Assembly (NCBI RefSeq): GCF_025149465.1
Contig: NZ_CP102275.1
Coordinates: forward strand, 806,001-870,000
Reading direction: 5' to 3'
Length of the DNA stretch: 64,000 nt
From: Thomasclavelia spiroformis DSM 1552
Lineage (GTDB): Bacteria; Bacillota_I; Bacilli_A; Erysipelotrichales; Coprobacillaceae
Positions 17,205 to 26,305 of this stretch are shown in pieces. The notes below the pieces were generated by a model. That model saw only the letters and a list, made by a program, of their open reading frames with translations, was not told the origin of the DNA and did no database searches. The position numbers were made by a program, and so were the translations under genes. Position 1 is the first letter of the stretch; each line of letters starts with the position of its first letter.

Positions 17205-18611
17205 ATGAAAAATAATAAAGAAGAAAAAGTTACATCAATAAGTACAGAAAATATCTATAAATTAAATGGAAGAGTTCCGCTAAAAAAAGCTATTCCATTT
17301 GGCTTACAACATGTACTTGCAATGTTTGTATCTAACTTAGCTCCAGTATTAATAGTATGTGGAGCAGCAGTTGTAAAAGGGAGTGGTGAGCATTTAAGTT
17401 CAGCTGAAATTACACAGTTACTTCAATGTGCAATGTTTGTAGCTGGAATAGGAACATGTATGCAGCTTTATCCAGTTTGGAAAATCGGTTCTAAATTACC
17501 GATTGTTATGGGAGTAAGTTTTACTTTTTTAGGAAGTTTGTTAGTTATTTGTACAAATCCCAAATTAGGTTATGAAGGAATGGTTGGTGCTGTTATTTTA
17601 GGTGGTATTTTTGAAGGATTAGTTGGATTAAGTGCTAAATATTGGAAACGTTTTTTAACACCAGTTGTTTCAGCGTGTGTTGTAATTGCAATTGGATTAT
17701 CACTTTTATCTGTTGGAATGGATTCTTGGGGTGGTGGAACCGGCGTAGAGGATTTTGGTGCCTGGTATCATATTTTAGTAGGAACATTTACTTTAATTGT
17801 ATGTCTTGTTTCACGTTATTGGTTAAAGGGTGTTTATAAGAATTTAAATATTTTAGTTGGTTTGATTTGTGGATATCTTTTATCAATTGTTTTTACAGTA
17901 TTAAATATTGCACCAATGGTTGATTTTTCTGGTATTACTAAAACGATTGAAGAAGTAGGGATTTTTAGTATTCCTCAATTAGTATTCTTTTCAAGTCATC
18001 AGCCAATATTTGATTTAGGAGCATTTTTAACGATAGCAATTGTCTTTTTAGTTTCAGCAGCCGAAACAACTGGGGCAACAACAGCAGTATGTACTGGTGC
18101 TTTAGATCGTGATATTAAAATTGAAGAATTACAAGGATCTCTTGCAGTTGATGGTTTTTCTAGTGCGATTTCAGGGTGTTTTGGATGTCTTCCATTAACA
18201 TCATTTAGTCAAAATGTAGGATTAGTTACAATGACACAAGTAATTAATCGTTTTACGATTTTAATGGGAGCATTGATTTTGATTTTAGCATCTTTATTTC
18301 CACCACTAGGTGCCTTCTTTAATTCTTTACCACAAGCAGTTTTAGGTGGTTGTACAGTTATGATGTTTGGATCAATTATGTATGAAGGAATAAAAATGCT
18401 TAAAAATTGCAAATTTGATGATCGCACTATGATCATTGTTTCTCTTTCATTTTGTATTGGTGTTGGTTTGACTCAAACATCTGGAAATTTCTTTGCAGCT
18501 TTTCCTCCAATTATTGGCGATATCTTTAATGGAAATGCAGTTGCTGGAGTATTTGTTGTATCGTTATTTTTAAGCTTATTTTTGCCTAAAAATAAAAAAG
18601 ATCAAGTCTAA
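17205..18611 (+). CDS. NCS2 family nucleobase:cation symporter (xanthine/uracil permease type)
   Basis: A 468-aa inner-membrane transporter with about 12-14 hydrophobic segments. The family's first helix motif FGLQHVLAMFVSNLAPV is at about residues 28-44, and the signature region PLTSFSQNVGLVTMT is near 330. The transmembrane stretch FLVSAAETTGATTAV precedes it. The xanthine/uric-acid branch of NCS2 is the closest match by eye, but substrate (xanthine, uric acid or uracil) cannot be fixed from sequence. GAAGGAGT precedes the ATG. It is a single-gene unit with its own promoter and terminator. Confidence 0.88.
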   Translation: MKNNKEEKVTSISTENIYKLNGRVPLKKAIPFGLQHVLAMFVSNLAPVLIVCGAAVVKGSGEHLSSAEITQLLQCAMFVAGIGTCMQLYPVWKIGSKLPIVMGVSFTFLGSLLVICTNPKLGYEGMVGAVILGGIFEGLVGLSAKYWKRFLTPVVSACVVIAIGLSLLSVGMDSWGGGTGVEDFGAWYHILVGTFTLIVCLVSRYWLKGVYKNLNILVGLICGYLLSIVFTVLNIAPMVDFSGITKTIEEVGIFSIPQLVFFSSHQPIFDLGAFLTIAIVFLVSAAETTGATTAVCTGALDRDIKIEELQGSLAVDGFSSAISGCFGCLPLTSFSQNVGLVTMTQVINRFTILMGALILILASLFPPLGAFFNSLPQAVLGGCTVMMFGSIMYEGIKMLKNCKFDDRTMIIVSLSFCIGVGLTQTSGNFFAAFPPIIGDIFNGNAVAGVFVVSLFLSLFLPKNKKDQV

Positions 18612-18666
18612 GATCATGAATATTTAGATATATGGTTTTTATTTGATAATAAATGAATTTATTTAT

Positions 18667-18693
18667 CAGCACAAGAAATTGTGCTGTTTTTAT
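18667..18693 (+). terminator. Terminator of the purine permease
   Basis: CAGCACAA (18667-18674), loop GAAA, TTGTGCTG (18679-18686), then TTTTTAT. Confidence 0.8.
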
Positions 18694-18769
18694 ATTTTAA
18701 AACTAAAATAATTAAAAAATATAAAGAAAAATAATCATTAAAAAAGTATAAGATAATGAGGTGATCAAA

Positions 18770-19677
18770 TTGATTAAACGAATAGATAAAATCTATGATT
18801 TTAAAAATGATTTCATGTTCAAACACTCTCTTGGTAATGATCAAGATCCTGATTCCTTTTATTTACTTAAGCTCTTTATTGAAGGTATTTTAAATATCAG
18901 CTGTAAATCAATTACGATCTTAAATCTTGATCTTGCCGTTGAAAATATTGAAGATAAAGATATGCTTTTAGATATTAGAGTACAAACCAATACTGGTGAT
19001 TATGTTAATATCGAAATGTTTTCTAAAAATCAGTATCAAATATATGGAACATCATTATTATCAGGATAGGAAAAAGAAGGAGATGATTATCAAAAAATAT
19101 CAATCATGTATATCAGATAATCTTTATCGATGATATCGATAAAGCAAACTTAAAACTATATGATCGCTATGAAAGCAGAAATGAAGAAGGGAAGCTTGAA
19201 AAATATAATCTACTAACCAGAGTATATGTCCAAATGCCCTATATCAATCTAATTAAGAAACAGAAAAAACTAGAGGAATTCAGTGAAATAGAAAAGGGGA
19301 TATACATATTTGAAAACGGGATAACCGATGATATAATTAGGTTAAAGGAAGATAACAAGGTGGTAGAGATCATGAAAGAAAAGATAGACAGATTCAATCA
19401 AGATGAGCAGTTAAGAGACATGGCATATAAAAGGAGCTTAAATTGCTGGGCTAATGAACGAGACAAACAGGATATGTATGAAAAAGGAAAAGAAGAAGGA
19501 ATAAAACAGGGAATCATAGAAAAAAGTAAAGAAAAGACAAAACAATTATTTAATAAATATTATCCTAAAGAAGGCGATAGTATTTTAGAGGACTTAAATA
19601 ATGAACAATATGATAAAATATTTGAAATGATCTTAGATAATCAAAGTATTGAAGAAATCAAAAAAATTTTAAAATAA
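18770..19677 (+). pseudogene. Rpn-type PD-(D/E)XK nuclease/transposase gene, disrupted
   Basis: The frame begins at TTG 18770 (GAGGTGAT upstream) with YDFKNDFMFKHSLGN and the nuclease-like segment LLDIRVQTNTGDYVNIEM. It hits an amber codon at 19067-19069, reads on as EKEGDDYQK, then needs a one-step frame change near 19110 to continue as IDDIDKANLKLYDRYESR through the usual C-terminal helix (MYEKGKEEGIKQG) to 19677. Rpn proteins are Rec-independent recombination-promoting nucleases. The Gln expected after NIEM is Phe here. Two lesions indicate an inactive copy. It abuts an IS256 element. Confidence 0.78.
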
Positions 19678-19702
19678 TATTTATTTAAGTCAATGTTATA
19701 TA

Positions 19703-19710
19703 AATAAAAA
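19703..19710. repeat. Target-site duplication, left copy
   Basis: AATAAAAA immediately precedes the left IS end; identical to 23006-23013. Confidence 0.88.
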
Positions 19711-19735
19711 GGGAGTGTAAATAATTTTGTGTAAA
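19711..19735 (+). repeat. IS256 left terminal inverted repeat
   Basis: 25 bp beginning GGGAGTGTAA; matches the inverted right end at 21 of 25 positions. Confidence 0.9.
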
Positions 19736-19786
19736 CTAATCCACCAATGGTAGAATTAAATTAACTGCCAAAGGAGGATTTTTATT

Positions 19787-20983
19787 ATGAGTAAAAAAGA
19801 TATAGTTAAATATATAATTGATGAGTATGGTGTTACATCACCTACTGACATAACTAATGCATTAAAAGACTTATTAGGTGAAACATTACAAGATATGTTG
19901 AACTCTGAATTTGATGAATATATGGGATATGACAAGTATGATCAAAAAACAGATAAAACTAATTATCGTAATGGAACTTACAAAAAAACAGTTAAAACAT
20001 CTCAAGGGAATATGGATTTAAATATTCCAAGAGATAGAAACTCATCATTTGATTCAGTTATTATAGAAAAACACAATCGTGATATTAGTGATATTGATAA
20101 CAAAGTTATCAACTTATATGCCCGTGGTATGTCTGCAAGAGATATCAGTGATACTATTAAAGATATTTATGGTGTAGAAGTTAGTGCAGCTATGATAAGT
20201 AAAATAACAGATAAAATTATACCTAAAGCTTTAGAATGGCAAAATAGACCATTAGATACTGTATATCCGATAGTCTTTATTGATTGTGTTCATTTTAATG
20301 TTAAAGCAGATAATATGGTTACCAAAAAAGCTGCATATGTTGTCTTAGGGGTTAATGAGAATGGATATAAGGAAATACTTGGTATTTGGATTGGCGAAAA
20401 CGAAACAGCTAAATTCTGGCTATCAGTACTAACTGATTTAAAGAATAGAGGAGTTAAGGATATATTAATTATTTGTGGTGATGGTCTTCCAGGTATTAAA
20501 TAGGCAATTGAATCAGCATTCCCAAATACAGTACAACAAAGATGTATAGTTCATCTAATTAGAAATTCATGTAAATACTTGAGTTATAAAGATAGAAAAG
20601 AATTCTGTAAAGATCTAAGAACAGTATATACAGCATCTACAGGTGATAAAGCATTAGAAGCGCTAGATAAGTGTAAAGATAAATGGGGAGATAAATATCC
20701 GTATGCATTTAAGCCATGGGAAGATAATTGGAATGAAGTTTGTAATATGTTTAATTATGTTCCAGAACTAAGAAAAATCATGTACACAACGAATGCAATT
20801 GAAAGTCTGAATAGTGCATTTAGAAAGTTTACTAAAATAAGAACAGTATTCCCAACAGATGAAAGTTTATTTAAATCTTTGTACTTAGCTCAGGATAAAA
20901 TAACAAGTAAATGGAATGTCCCATATGGTAATTGGGGAGTTATATATTCTAGTCTTCAAATCATCTTTGAAGGGAGGCTTTAA
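19787..20983 (+). pseudogene. IS256-family transposase with in-frame amber codon
   Basis: The frame is continuous for 398 codons except for TAG at 20501-20503 (codon 239). The DDE residues are all present: Asp166 in VFIDCVHF, Asp232 in ICGDGLPG, and Glu339 in TTNAIESLNS. The C-terminus SSLQIIFEGRL is the normal family ending. AAAGGAGG precedes the ATG. The amber codon falls where the family has a residue between GIK and AIES, so this is a point mutation in an otherwise intact gene; transposition would need suppression or help in trans. Confidence 0.9.
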
Positions 20984-21020
20984 CGAGAACGTTTACAATT
21001 AAATATATTATGATATGATA

Positions 21021-22916
21021 ATTGAATAGGGGCTAAGAATTAAAATCTTTCGCCCCTTTCACAACACCGTGCGTAGGGTTCCCTACACGGCGTTTCATAA
21101 GTTTATAGAGTTGTAATAATCTAGTGCACTTATAAATCCGTATATTTTTAATACTTCATTTGTAAGTGTCCTTTTTAGTATGAAGCTATTGGCGATGTGC
21201 CAGTAGCTTTTTCTTGTGTTTGCCCATTCCCATGCCTTACTTTTATTAATACCTAGTTTTTGTAAATTTCTATACCTTGTTCTTACTAACTTCCATCTTT
21301 TCCAATATATCATTCGTATTCTTCTTCTCATCCATGAGTCTATTTCCCTTAGATGTTTACTCATATTCGCTATCCTATAGTAATTCACCCAACCTGTAAT
21401 GTATTCTTTTAACTCTTTAGCTAATTCCTTACTTGATATTGGTCGGTTCCTTTTGGTGATTTCCTTTATTCTCTTTTTCATCTTTTCTTTAGATTTCTTG
21501 TGAACAGTGATTCGTACATTACCACTCTTCTCTATATAAAATCCAAAGCCCAAGAATTTTATATCAGTAATATAGGCTACCTTTGTCTTCTCTTGGTTCA
21601 CTTTTACAAATAATTTCTCTTCTAAATATCTTGTCACTGTTTCTTTGACTCTCATTGCACTTCTTTTACTTTTGAATAGTATGACACAGTCATCTGCGTA
21701 CCTTACAAATCGATTTCCTCTTCTTTCCATTTCTTTATCAAATTCATTAAGATATATATTTGATAATAATGGGCTGAGTGGCCCACCTTGGGGTACTCCT
21801 TTTGTAGTTTCTTCAAACTTATGTTTTACTATGACTCCTGCATTGAGATATTTATGTATGAGTGATATAACTCTTCCGTCTTTAATAGTTTGTGACAATA
21901 TCTGTATAAGTCTTGAATGGTTGACTGTATCAAAGTACTTCTCTAAATCTAGGTCTACTGTATATCGATATCCTTCATTGGCGTATTCGACTACTTTTCT
22001 TACTGCTTGATGGGCATTTCTTCTTGGTCGGAACCCATAACTATTGTCACTGAATTGGGGTTCAAATATTGGTGTCAGTACCTGTACTATCGCCTGTTGT
22101 ATGACCCTATCCGTCACTGTTGGAATTCCTAACTCTCTTTTCTTTCCGTTATCTTTTGGTATTTCTACTCTTTTAACGGCTTGTGGACTATAATGTCCCT
22201 CCATGATAAGTTTCTTTAGATAAGACCAGTGTTGTGCGAAATGCGTACGAACTTCTGCGACTTGCATTTTATCTACACCACCACTTCCCTTATTACTCAT
22301 AACCCTTTGGATTGCCTTTTCTATATTGGCATCCTCCATAATTGTTTCAAGTAACTTCTCATGTACTACAAATCTATTGGTGTTCTTCGTATGTGATATC
22401 TCTTGTTTTGATGTAGGATACACTTCTCCACTATTGTCGTATTCCGTACTATCTTCATAGAGTAAGCCTAATGATAGTTGACAGTATCCTATTTTATCTT
22501 GAGTATCTTTCATTTCCAGTTCACCTCCTTATGTTCGGTCCTTCGCTAGATAACCATTACAGTTATCATCATCACTACTATGACCTCGGCTGACTTCCTA
22601 GGACAAACGTTTCCACCATGATTACATTTTCATCATGTTCCTAGGACCTCCCACGGTAAGACATAACACTTTCATCCTATGTACCCACTATCTTTACACT
22701 GCTTATTCCGTCGTACTATTGGACTTCGATTTGTTTAGCAATCTCATCCGATAAGCTTCTGCCTAAAATAGTTCGTATTCCTTGGGTCAGGACTTTGCCT
22801 CCAACTTCCTCCCGTTCACACCTTACGATGGATACCTTGTCTTCGGCTAGTGGTTGGTAGTACGAAACCCCCACAGTGGACTTTCACCACCTAGTCTTAT
22901 GTCATGCGTGGCACAC
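21021..22916 (-). mobile_element. Group IIC intron, copy 1 (minus strand, nested in IS256)
   Basis: On the minus strand the element starts GTGTGCC at 22916 and ends TTCAAT at 21021, giving 1896 nt, consistent with the GUGYG...AY rule. The first ~400 nt are non-coding ribozyme (domains I-III), the reverse transcriptase ORF occupies domain IV, and after the ORF come a domain V-like hairpin (AACGCCGT...ACGGTGTT) and a domain VI-like GGGGC/GCCCC hairpin. It sits directly behind a terminator hairpin with a T-tract (22917-22952), the insertion preference known for group IIC introns. Length, boundaries and encoded protein are the same as in copies at 34604 and 60614. Confidence 0.9.
21095..22513 (-). 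CDS. ltrA: Group II intron reverse transcriptase/maturase, copy 1
   Basis: 472 aa. The reverse-transcriptase catalytic motif is RYADD, with EKYFDTVNH and GVPQGGPLSPLLSN as other RT blocks. The C-terminal maturase (GIIM/X) domain contains YITGWVNYYRIAN and the class-C ending GINKSKAWEWANTRKSYW. There is no HNH endonuclease domain, as expected for class C introns. AAGGAGGTGAAC precedes the ATG. Protein identical to the copies at 35007 and 61017. It assists splicing and reverse transcription of its own intron. Confidence 0.96.
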   Translation of the reverse strand: MKDTQDKIGYCQLSLGLLYEDSTEYDNSGEVYPTSKQEISHTKNTNRFVVHEKLLETIMEDANIEKAIQRVMSNKGSGGVDKMQVAEVRTHFAQHWSYLKKLIMEGHYSPQAVKRVEIPKDNGKKRELGIPTVTDRVIQQAIVQVLTPIFEPQFSDNSYGFRPRRNAHQAVRKVVEYANEGYRYTVDLDLEKYFDTVNHSRLIQILSQTIKDGRVISLIHKYLNAGVIVKHKFEETTKGVPQGGPLSPLLSNIYLNEFDKEMERRGNRFVRYADDCVILFKSKRSAMRVKETVTRYLEEKLFVKVNQEKTKVAYITDIKFLGFGFYIEKSGNVRITVHKKSKEKMKKRIKEITKRNRPISSKELAKELKEYITGWVNYYRIANMSKHLREIDSWMRRRIRMIYWKRWKLVRTRYRNLQKLGINKSKAWEWANTRKSYWHIANSFILKRTLTNEVLKIYGFISALDYYNSINL

Positions 22917-22952
22917 TAAAAAAGTAACTGTATGATTACTCAATACAGTTAC
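22917..22952 (-). terminator. Terminator hairpin at the intron 5' exon (inside IS256)
   Basis: GTAACTGTAT (22924-22933) and ATACAGTTAC (22943-22952) form a 10-bp stem; on the minus strand CTTTTTTA follows, then the intron. It would stop transcription entering the IS from its right end. Confidence 0.7.
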
Positions 22953-22980
22953 CCATCAAATTCTATCATTGGAAATAGAC

Positions 22981-23005
22981 TTTACACAAAATAATTTACA
23001 GGCTC
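22981..23005 (-). repeat. IS256 right terminal inverted repeat
   Basis: 25 bp; on the minus strand it begins GAGCCTGTAA and pairs with the left end. Confidence 0.9.
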
Positions 23006-23013
23006 AATAAAAA
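23006..23013. repeat. Target-site duplication, right copy
   Basis: AATAAAAA immediately follows the right IS end. It forms part of the T-tract of the pepF terminator on the minus strand. Confidence 0.88.
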
Positions 23014-23043
23014 ACCAGAAGAAATATTTGATATGACTTCTGG
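23006..23043 (-). terminator. Terminator of pepF
   Basis: CCAGAAG (23015-23021) pairs with CTTCTGG (23037-23043); on the minus strand TTTTTTATT follows. The IS256 target duplication lies in this tail. Confidence 0.75.
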
Positions 23044-23077
23044 TATTATTTTGATTTAATGATATTGGTAAAAATTT

Positions 23078-24853
23078 CTATTTTGCTTTTTTAATTGCTT
23101 CAAATTGATTTAATAAGTCTTCAAAATAATTAAAAGCATCTTCATATATTTGATCATCTAGCGGATCAACACCGGCTTTTTTCAATAAATCTACTGGTGA
23201 AGCACTACCACCAGATTTTAAGAAACTCAAATAATTATCAACTTGATTTTGATCACCTTTTAAAATTCGATTAACAATCGCTAAAGCAACAGTCATTCCT
23301 AAAGTATATTTATAAACATAATAATTGTAATAGAAATGAGGAACATAATAACATGACCATCCAACTAATTCATCCATCACTACATCATCACCATAATATT
23401 CTTGATTTAATTTAGCATATAAATCAGTAATAACTTTAGAAGATAAAGCCTCATTGTTTTCAGCCATTGTATGTAATTTATATTCAAAATCAGCAAACAT
23501 CGGTTGTCTAAAAATTAAACCAACACAGTTTTCCAATTGTTCATAAATAAAATATGCTTTTTCCTGATCATCTTTAGCATTATTGATCATATAATTAATT
23601 AACAATGTTTCATTAACTGTAGAAGCAACTTCAGCTACAAAGATACGATAACTAGCATTTACTGATTCTTGATAATGATTAGATAAATATGAATGAACAC
23701 TATGACCAAGTTCATGAATTAAAGTTGATAAAGAATTATAATCTCCAATAAAATTCATTAAAATAAATGGATTAGTATCATAACTACCACTAGAATAAGC
23801 TCCAATTCTTTTATTTGGAGTTGGATAATAATCAATCCAACGTTCACTTCTTGCTTTATTTATAATTTCTAAATATTCTTTACCAAAAGGTTTTAAACAT
23901 TCATTGATTATTTCAAAGCATTGATCAATCGTATATTCTTTTTTTATTGATGATACCAAAGGAATATTTAAATCATAATTATAAAGAGTTTTTTTATTTA
24001 AAAGTTCTTTTTTTAAGCGATTATAACGATGGAATAAATGACGATATTTAACATTAGCACTATTTAAAACTTTAAAAAATAAGTCACTTGGAACATCATC
24101 ATCAAATACACTTGCTTCAAGTGAATTATCAAATTTTCTTACATTAGCATAAAAAGCATCTTTTTTCATTGTACCAGCTAATGTTTGCGCAAAAACATTT
24201 TCAAATCGTTTATATTCTTTAAAGAAATTAGTATATGCAGTTTTTCGCACTTTATCATCTTTGCTCTTTAAAAATTGATTTAAAGTAGCATTATTTAAAG
24301 TTTTCATTTCCCCATTTTCTTCGACGTTTTCATATTCAAGACGAAGTGCGTCAAAAACTTGGCTAGAAATATCAGCAATACTATCAGCCTTAGCTAAAAG
24401 TTCTTCTTGTTCTTTTGGTAAAATATGTTCTTTATAAGATAATAAAGAATTTATTTTATATGCATATTTTTCTAATTTTGAATCTTTAATATATTCTAAA
24501 ACTTTTGTTTCATTTTCAATCAATTCATTATCAATAAAAGATATTTGAATTGAAGAAGCTTCTAAAACACCAATTGTAGAAGTCATCATAGTTTGATACT
24601 CTTGATTATTTGGTTCAACATCACAGTTTAAATGTGCAAAACAATATAACTTATTTATAAGTCTTTCAACAGTATCTTTTGTTGATAAGAAATTATAAAA
24701 ACTATCAATACTACTACATATTTTTCCTTTATAACTAACTAAATCATTAATTAATGATTTAGCTTTTTCTAAATCTTGATAAAATGTATCATGATTATCA
24801 TAGATTGTAGATAAATCCCATTTATCTTTTATATCAATTTTTTCTCTTTCCAT
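23078..24853 (-). CDS. pepF: Oligoendopeptidase F
   Basis: A cytoplasmic M3B zinc metallopeptidase that degrades short oligopeptides. The zinc motif HEXXH is visible in TLIHELGHSVHSY (about residue 387), with the third ligand Glu in the downstream VAEVASTVNETLL. The 591-aa length is typical. AAGGAGA precedes the ATG at 24853; an out-of-frame ATG lies 4 nt further upstream. It lies downstream of rpsT but behind the rpsT terminator, so it is probably a separate unit. Confidence 0.93.
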   Translation of the reverse strand: MEREKIDIKDKWDLSTIYDNHDTFYQDLEKAKSLINDLVSYKGKICSSIDSFYNFLSTKDTVERLINKLYCFAHLNCDVEPNNQEYQTMMTSTIGVLEASSIQISFIDNELIENETKVLEYIKDSKLEKYAYKINSLLSYKEHILPKEQEELLAKADSIADISSQVFDALRLEYENVEENGEMKTLNNATLNQFLKSKDDKVRKTAYTNFFKEYKRFENVFAQTLAGTMKKDAFYANVRKFDNSLEASVFDDDVPSDLFFKVLNSANVKYRHLFHRYNRLKKELLNKKTLYNYDLNIPLVSSIKKEYTIDQCFEIINECLKPFGKEYLEIINKARSERWIDYYPTPNKRIGAYSSGSYDTNPFILMNFIGDYNSLSTLIHELGHSVHSYLSNHYQESVNASYRIFVAEVASTVNETLLINYMINNAKDDQEKAYFIYEQLENCVGLIFRQPMFADFEYKLHTMAENNEALSSKVITDLYAKLNQEYYGDDVVMDELVGWSCYYVPHFYYNYYVYKYTLGMTVALAIVNRILKGDQNQVDNYLSFLKSGGSASPVDLLKKAGVDPLDDQIYEDAFNYFEDLLNQFEAIKKAK

Positions 24854-24871
24854 ACATTTTTCTCCTTATAT

Positions 24872-24900
24872 AAAATAAAAACCCTATCAATTAGATAGAG
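24872..24900 (-). terminator. Terminator of rpsT
   Basis: CCCTATC (24882-24888) and GATAGAG (24894-24900) pair; on the minus strand GTTTTTATTTTA follows. The rpsT stop codon is in the hairpin. Confidence 0.75.
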
Positions 24901-25151
24901 TTTACTAATTTAGCTAATCTTGATTTTTGTCTGCTAGCATAGTTTTTATGATGAATTCCTTTTGAAACAGAAGCATCTAATTTTGATGCAACAATGTTAT
25001 AAGCTTCAACTGCTCCATCTTTATTTCCAGCTTCAACTTCAGCTAATACTTTTTTAATTGCAGTTTTTAATGCTGATTTATAAGAAGCATTTTTTGCTCT
25101 TTTTAAGTTATCGTTTTTATAACGTTTGATTTGTTGTTTCATATTTGCCAT
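24891..25151 (-). CDS. rpsT: 30S ribosomal protein S20
   Basis: An 86-aa, very basic, Ala/Lys-rich helical protein that binds 16S rRNA. The N-terminal KQQIKRYKNDNLKRAKNASY and the C-terminal block KGIHHKNYASRQKSRLAKLV are characteristic of S20. GAGGTGAAAG precedes the ATG. It is divergent from gpr; rpsT next to gpr is also the Bacillus arrangement. Confidence 0.96.
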   Translation of the reverse strand: MANMKQQIKRYKNDNLKRAKNASYKSALKTAIKKVLAEVEAGNKDGAVEAYNIVASKLDASVSKGIHHKNYASRQKSRLAKLVNSI

Positions 25152-25279
25152 GATCTTTCACCTCGCTTTATTCTTGCCTCTACATTATATATAAATAATT
25201 GATTAAAATCAACTTTTTTTTGAATTAGAGATGATAAATTAAAGAAAAATGTATTAAATATGGATAAATGGAGATATTT

Positions 25280-26254
25280 ATGGTAGGTGATAAGATGGAT
25301 TTTAATAATATACGTAGTGATTTAGCTGGTGAATCATTAGATCAGTTAGAAAGTGGAAAACATTATAATAAAGAAGAATATGCAAATGATGGAATCAAAG
25401 TTGAAAAAATAACAATTTTAAAAGAACATCAAAGTATCAATCAAGGTATCGGTACATATATTGAAATAAGTTTTAAAAATTATTTAAATCAACAAAATAT
25501 AGTTAATGAAGTAGTTAATAATTTAAAACCATTAATTGATAAAATAGATTATCCTAAAATACTAATGGTTGGCTTAGGTAATCGCTTTTTAACAAATGAT
25601 GCAATTGGACCTAGAGTATTAAGAGATTTAAAAATAACTCATTATCTTGATGATGAAGATAAGCTATTAAACCACTACTATGATATTTTAGCGATAGCTC
25701 CAGGGGTAAAAGTACAAACAGGAATGGAATCTAGTGAAATTGTAAAAGCTTTAGTTGATCGTGAAAAGATTGATTTAGTAATTGTTGTTGATGCTTTATG
25801 TGCTAAAAATTATCATAAATTAGCTCATGTAATTCAAATTAATGATGTAGGAATTAGTCCAGGTAGCGGGATTGGTAATCATCGTAAAGCAATTACTAAA
25901 GAAACGATTGGGGCAAATGTTATTGCAATTGGAGTGCCTACTGTAATTTATGCTAGTAGTTTAGTTAGGGATGTATTGAATTATACAATGGAGTATTTTG
26001 GGGATAGTTTGAATTCTGTAAATAAGTTAAAAGTTGGCAAACGTGATAGTTATAAAGGGAGTTTAAATGAAAGTCAAAAAGAGATGATGCTAGGACAAAT
26101 TGGAAAACTTAATAGTAATGAATTGGATTTGTTATTTAATGAAGTATTGAATCCAATTGATTGTAATTTTGTTTTAAGTGATAAGCAAATTGATGAACAA
26201 TGTGAGGTTATGTCTAAAATAATAAGTAAAAGTATTAATGCGTTAAGGTACTAA
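25280..26254 (+). CDS. gpr: GPR endopeptidase (germination protease)
   Basis: GPR is made in the forespore as a zymogen and degrades small acid-soluble spore proteins on germination. NIRSDLAGE near the N-terminus matches the propeptide-cleavage region, and MLVGLGN-type (here MVGLGNRFLTNDAIGPRV), APGVKVQTGMES, VVDALCAKN, GSGIGNHRK and GVPTVIYA are family blocks. Length about 325 aa. The start is ambiguous: ATG 25268, 25280 (GGAG 7 nt upstream) or 25295 (AGGTGA upstream). It shows the organism is a spore former. spoIIP follows, as in Bacillus. Confidence 0.93.
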   Translation: MVGDKMDFNNIRSDLAGESLDQLESGKHYNKEEYANDGIKVEKITILKEHQSINQGIGTYIEISFKNYLNQQNIVNEVVNNLKPLIDKIDYPKILMVGLGNRFLTNDAIGPRVLRDLKITHYLDDEDKLLNHYYDILAIAPGVKVQTGMESSEIVKALVDREKIDLVIVVDALCAKNYHKLAHVIQINDVGISPGSGIGNHRKAITKETIGANVIAIGVPTVIYASSLVRDVLNYTMEYFGDSLNSVNKLKVGKRDSYKGSLNESQKEMMLGQIGKLNSNELDLLFNEVLNPIDCNFVLSDKQIDEQCEVMSKIISKSINALRY

Positions 26255-26305
26255 TTACTACATTTCACGCATACAATTAGTTGTATAGTATAGTGGGTGA
26301 TGTAG

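Larger units (their letters stand above)
19711..23005 (+). mobile_element. IS256-family insertion sequence, interrupted by a group II intron
   Basis: The left terminal repeat (19711-19735) begins GGGAGTGTAAATAATTTT, and the right (22981-23005), reverse-complemented, begins GAGCCTGTAAATTATTTT; 21 of 25 positions agree. The 8-bp sequence AATAAAAA flanks both ends (19703-19710 and 23006-23013), a true target duplication. Subtracting the 1896-nt intron leaves 1399 bp, a normal IS256 size. The insertion site is the U-tract of the pepF terminator. The internal transposase has one amber codon. Confidence 0.93.

Noticed and set aside
21645-22010. 121-aa frame antisense to the intron maturase (also in copies 2 and 3)
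   Set aside because: It repeats only because the maturase is repeated; it lies opposite conserved RT motifs and lacks a ribosome-binding site.
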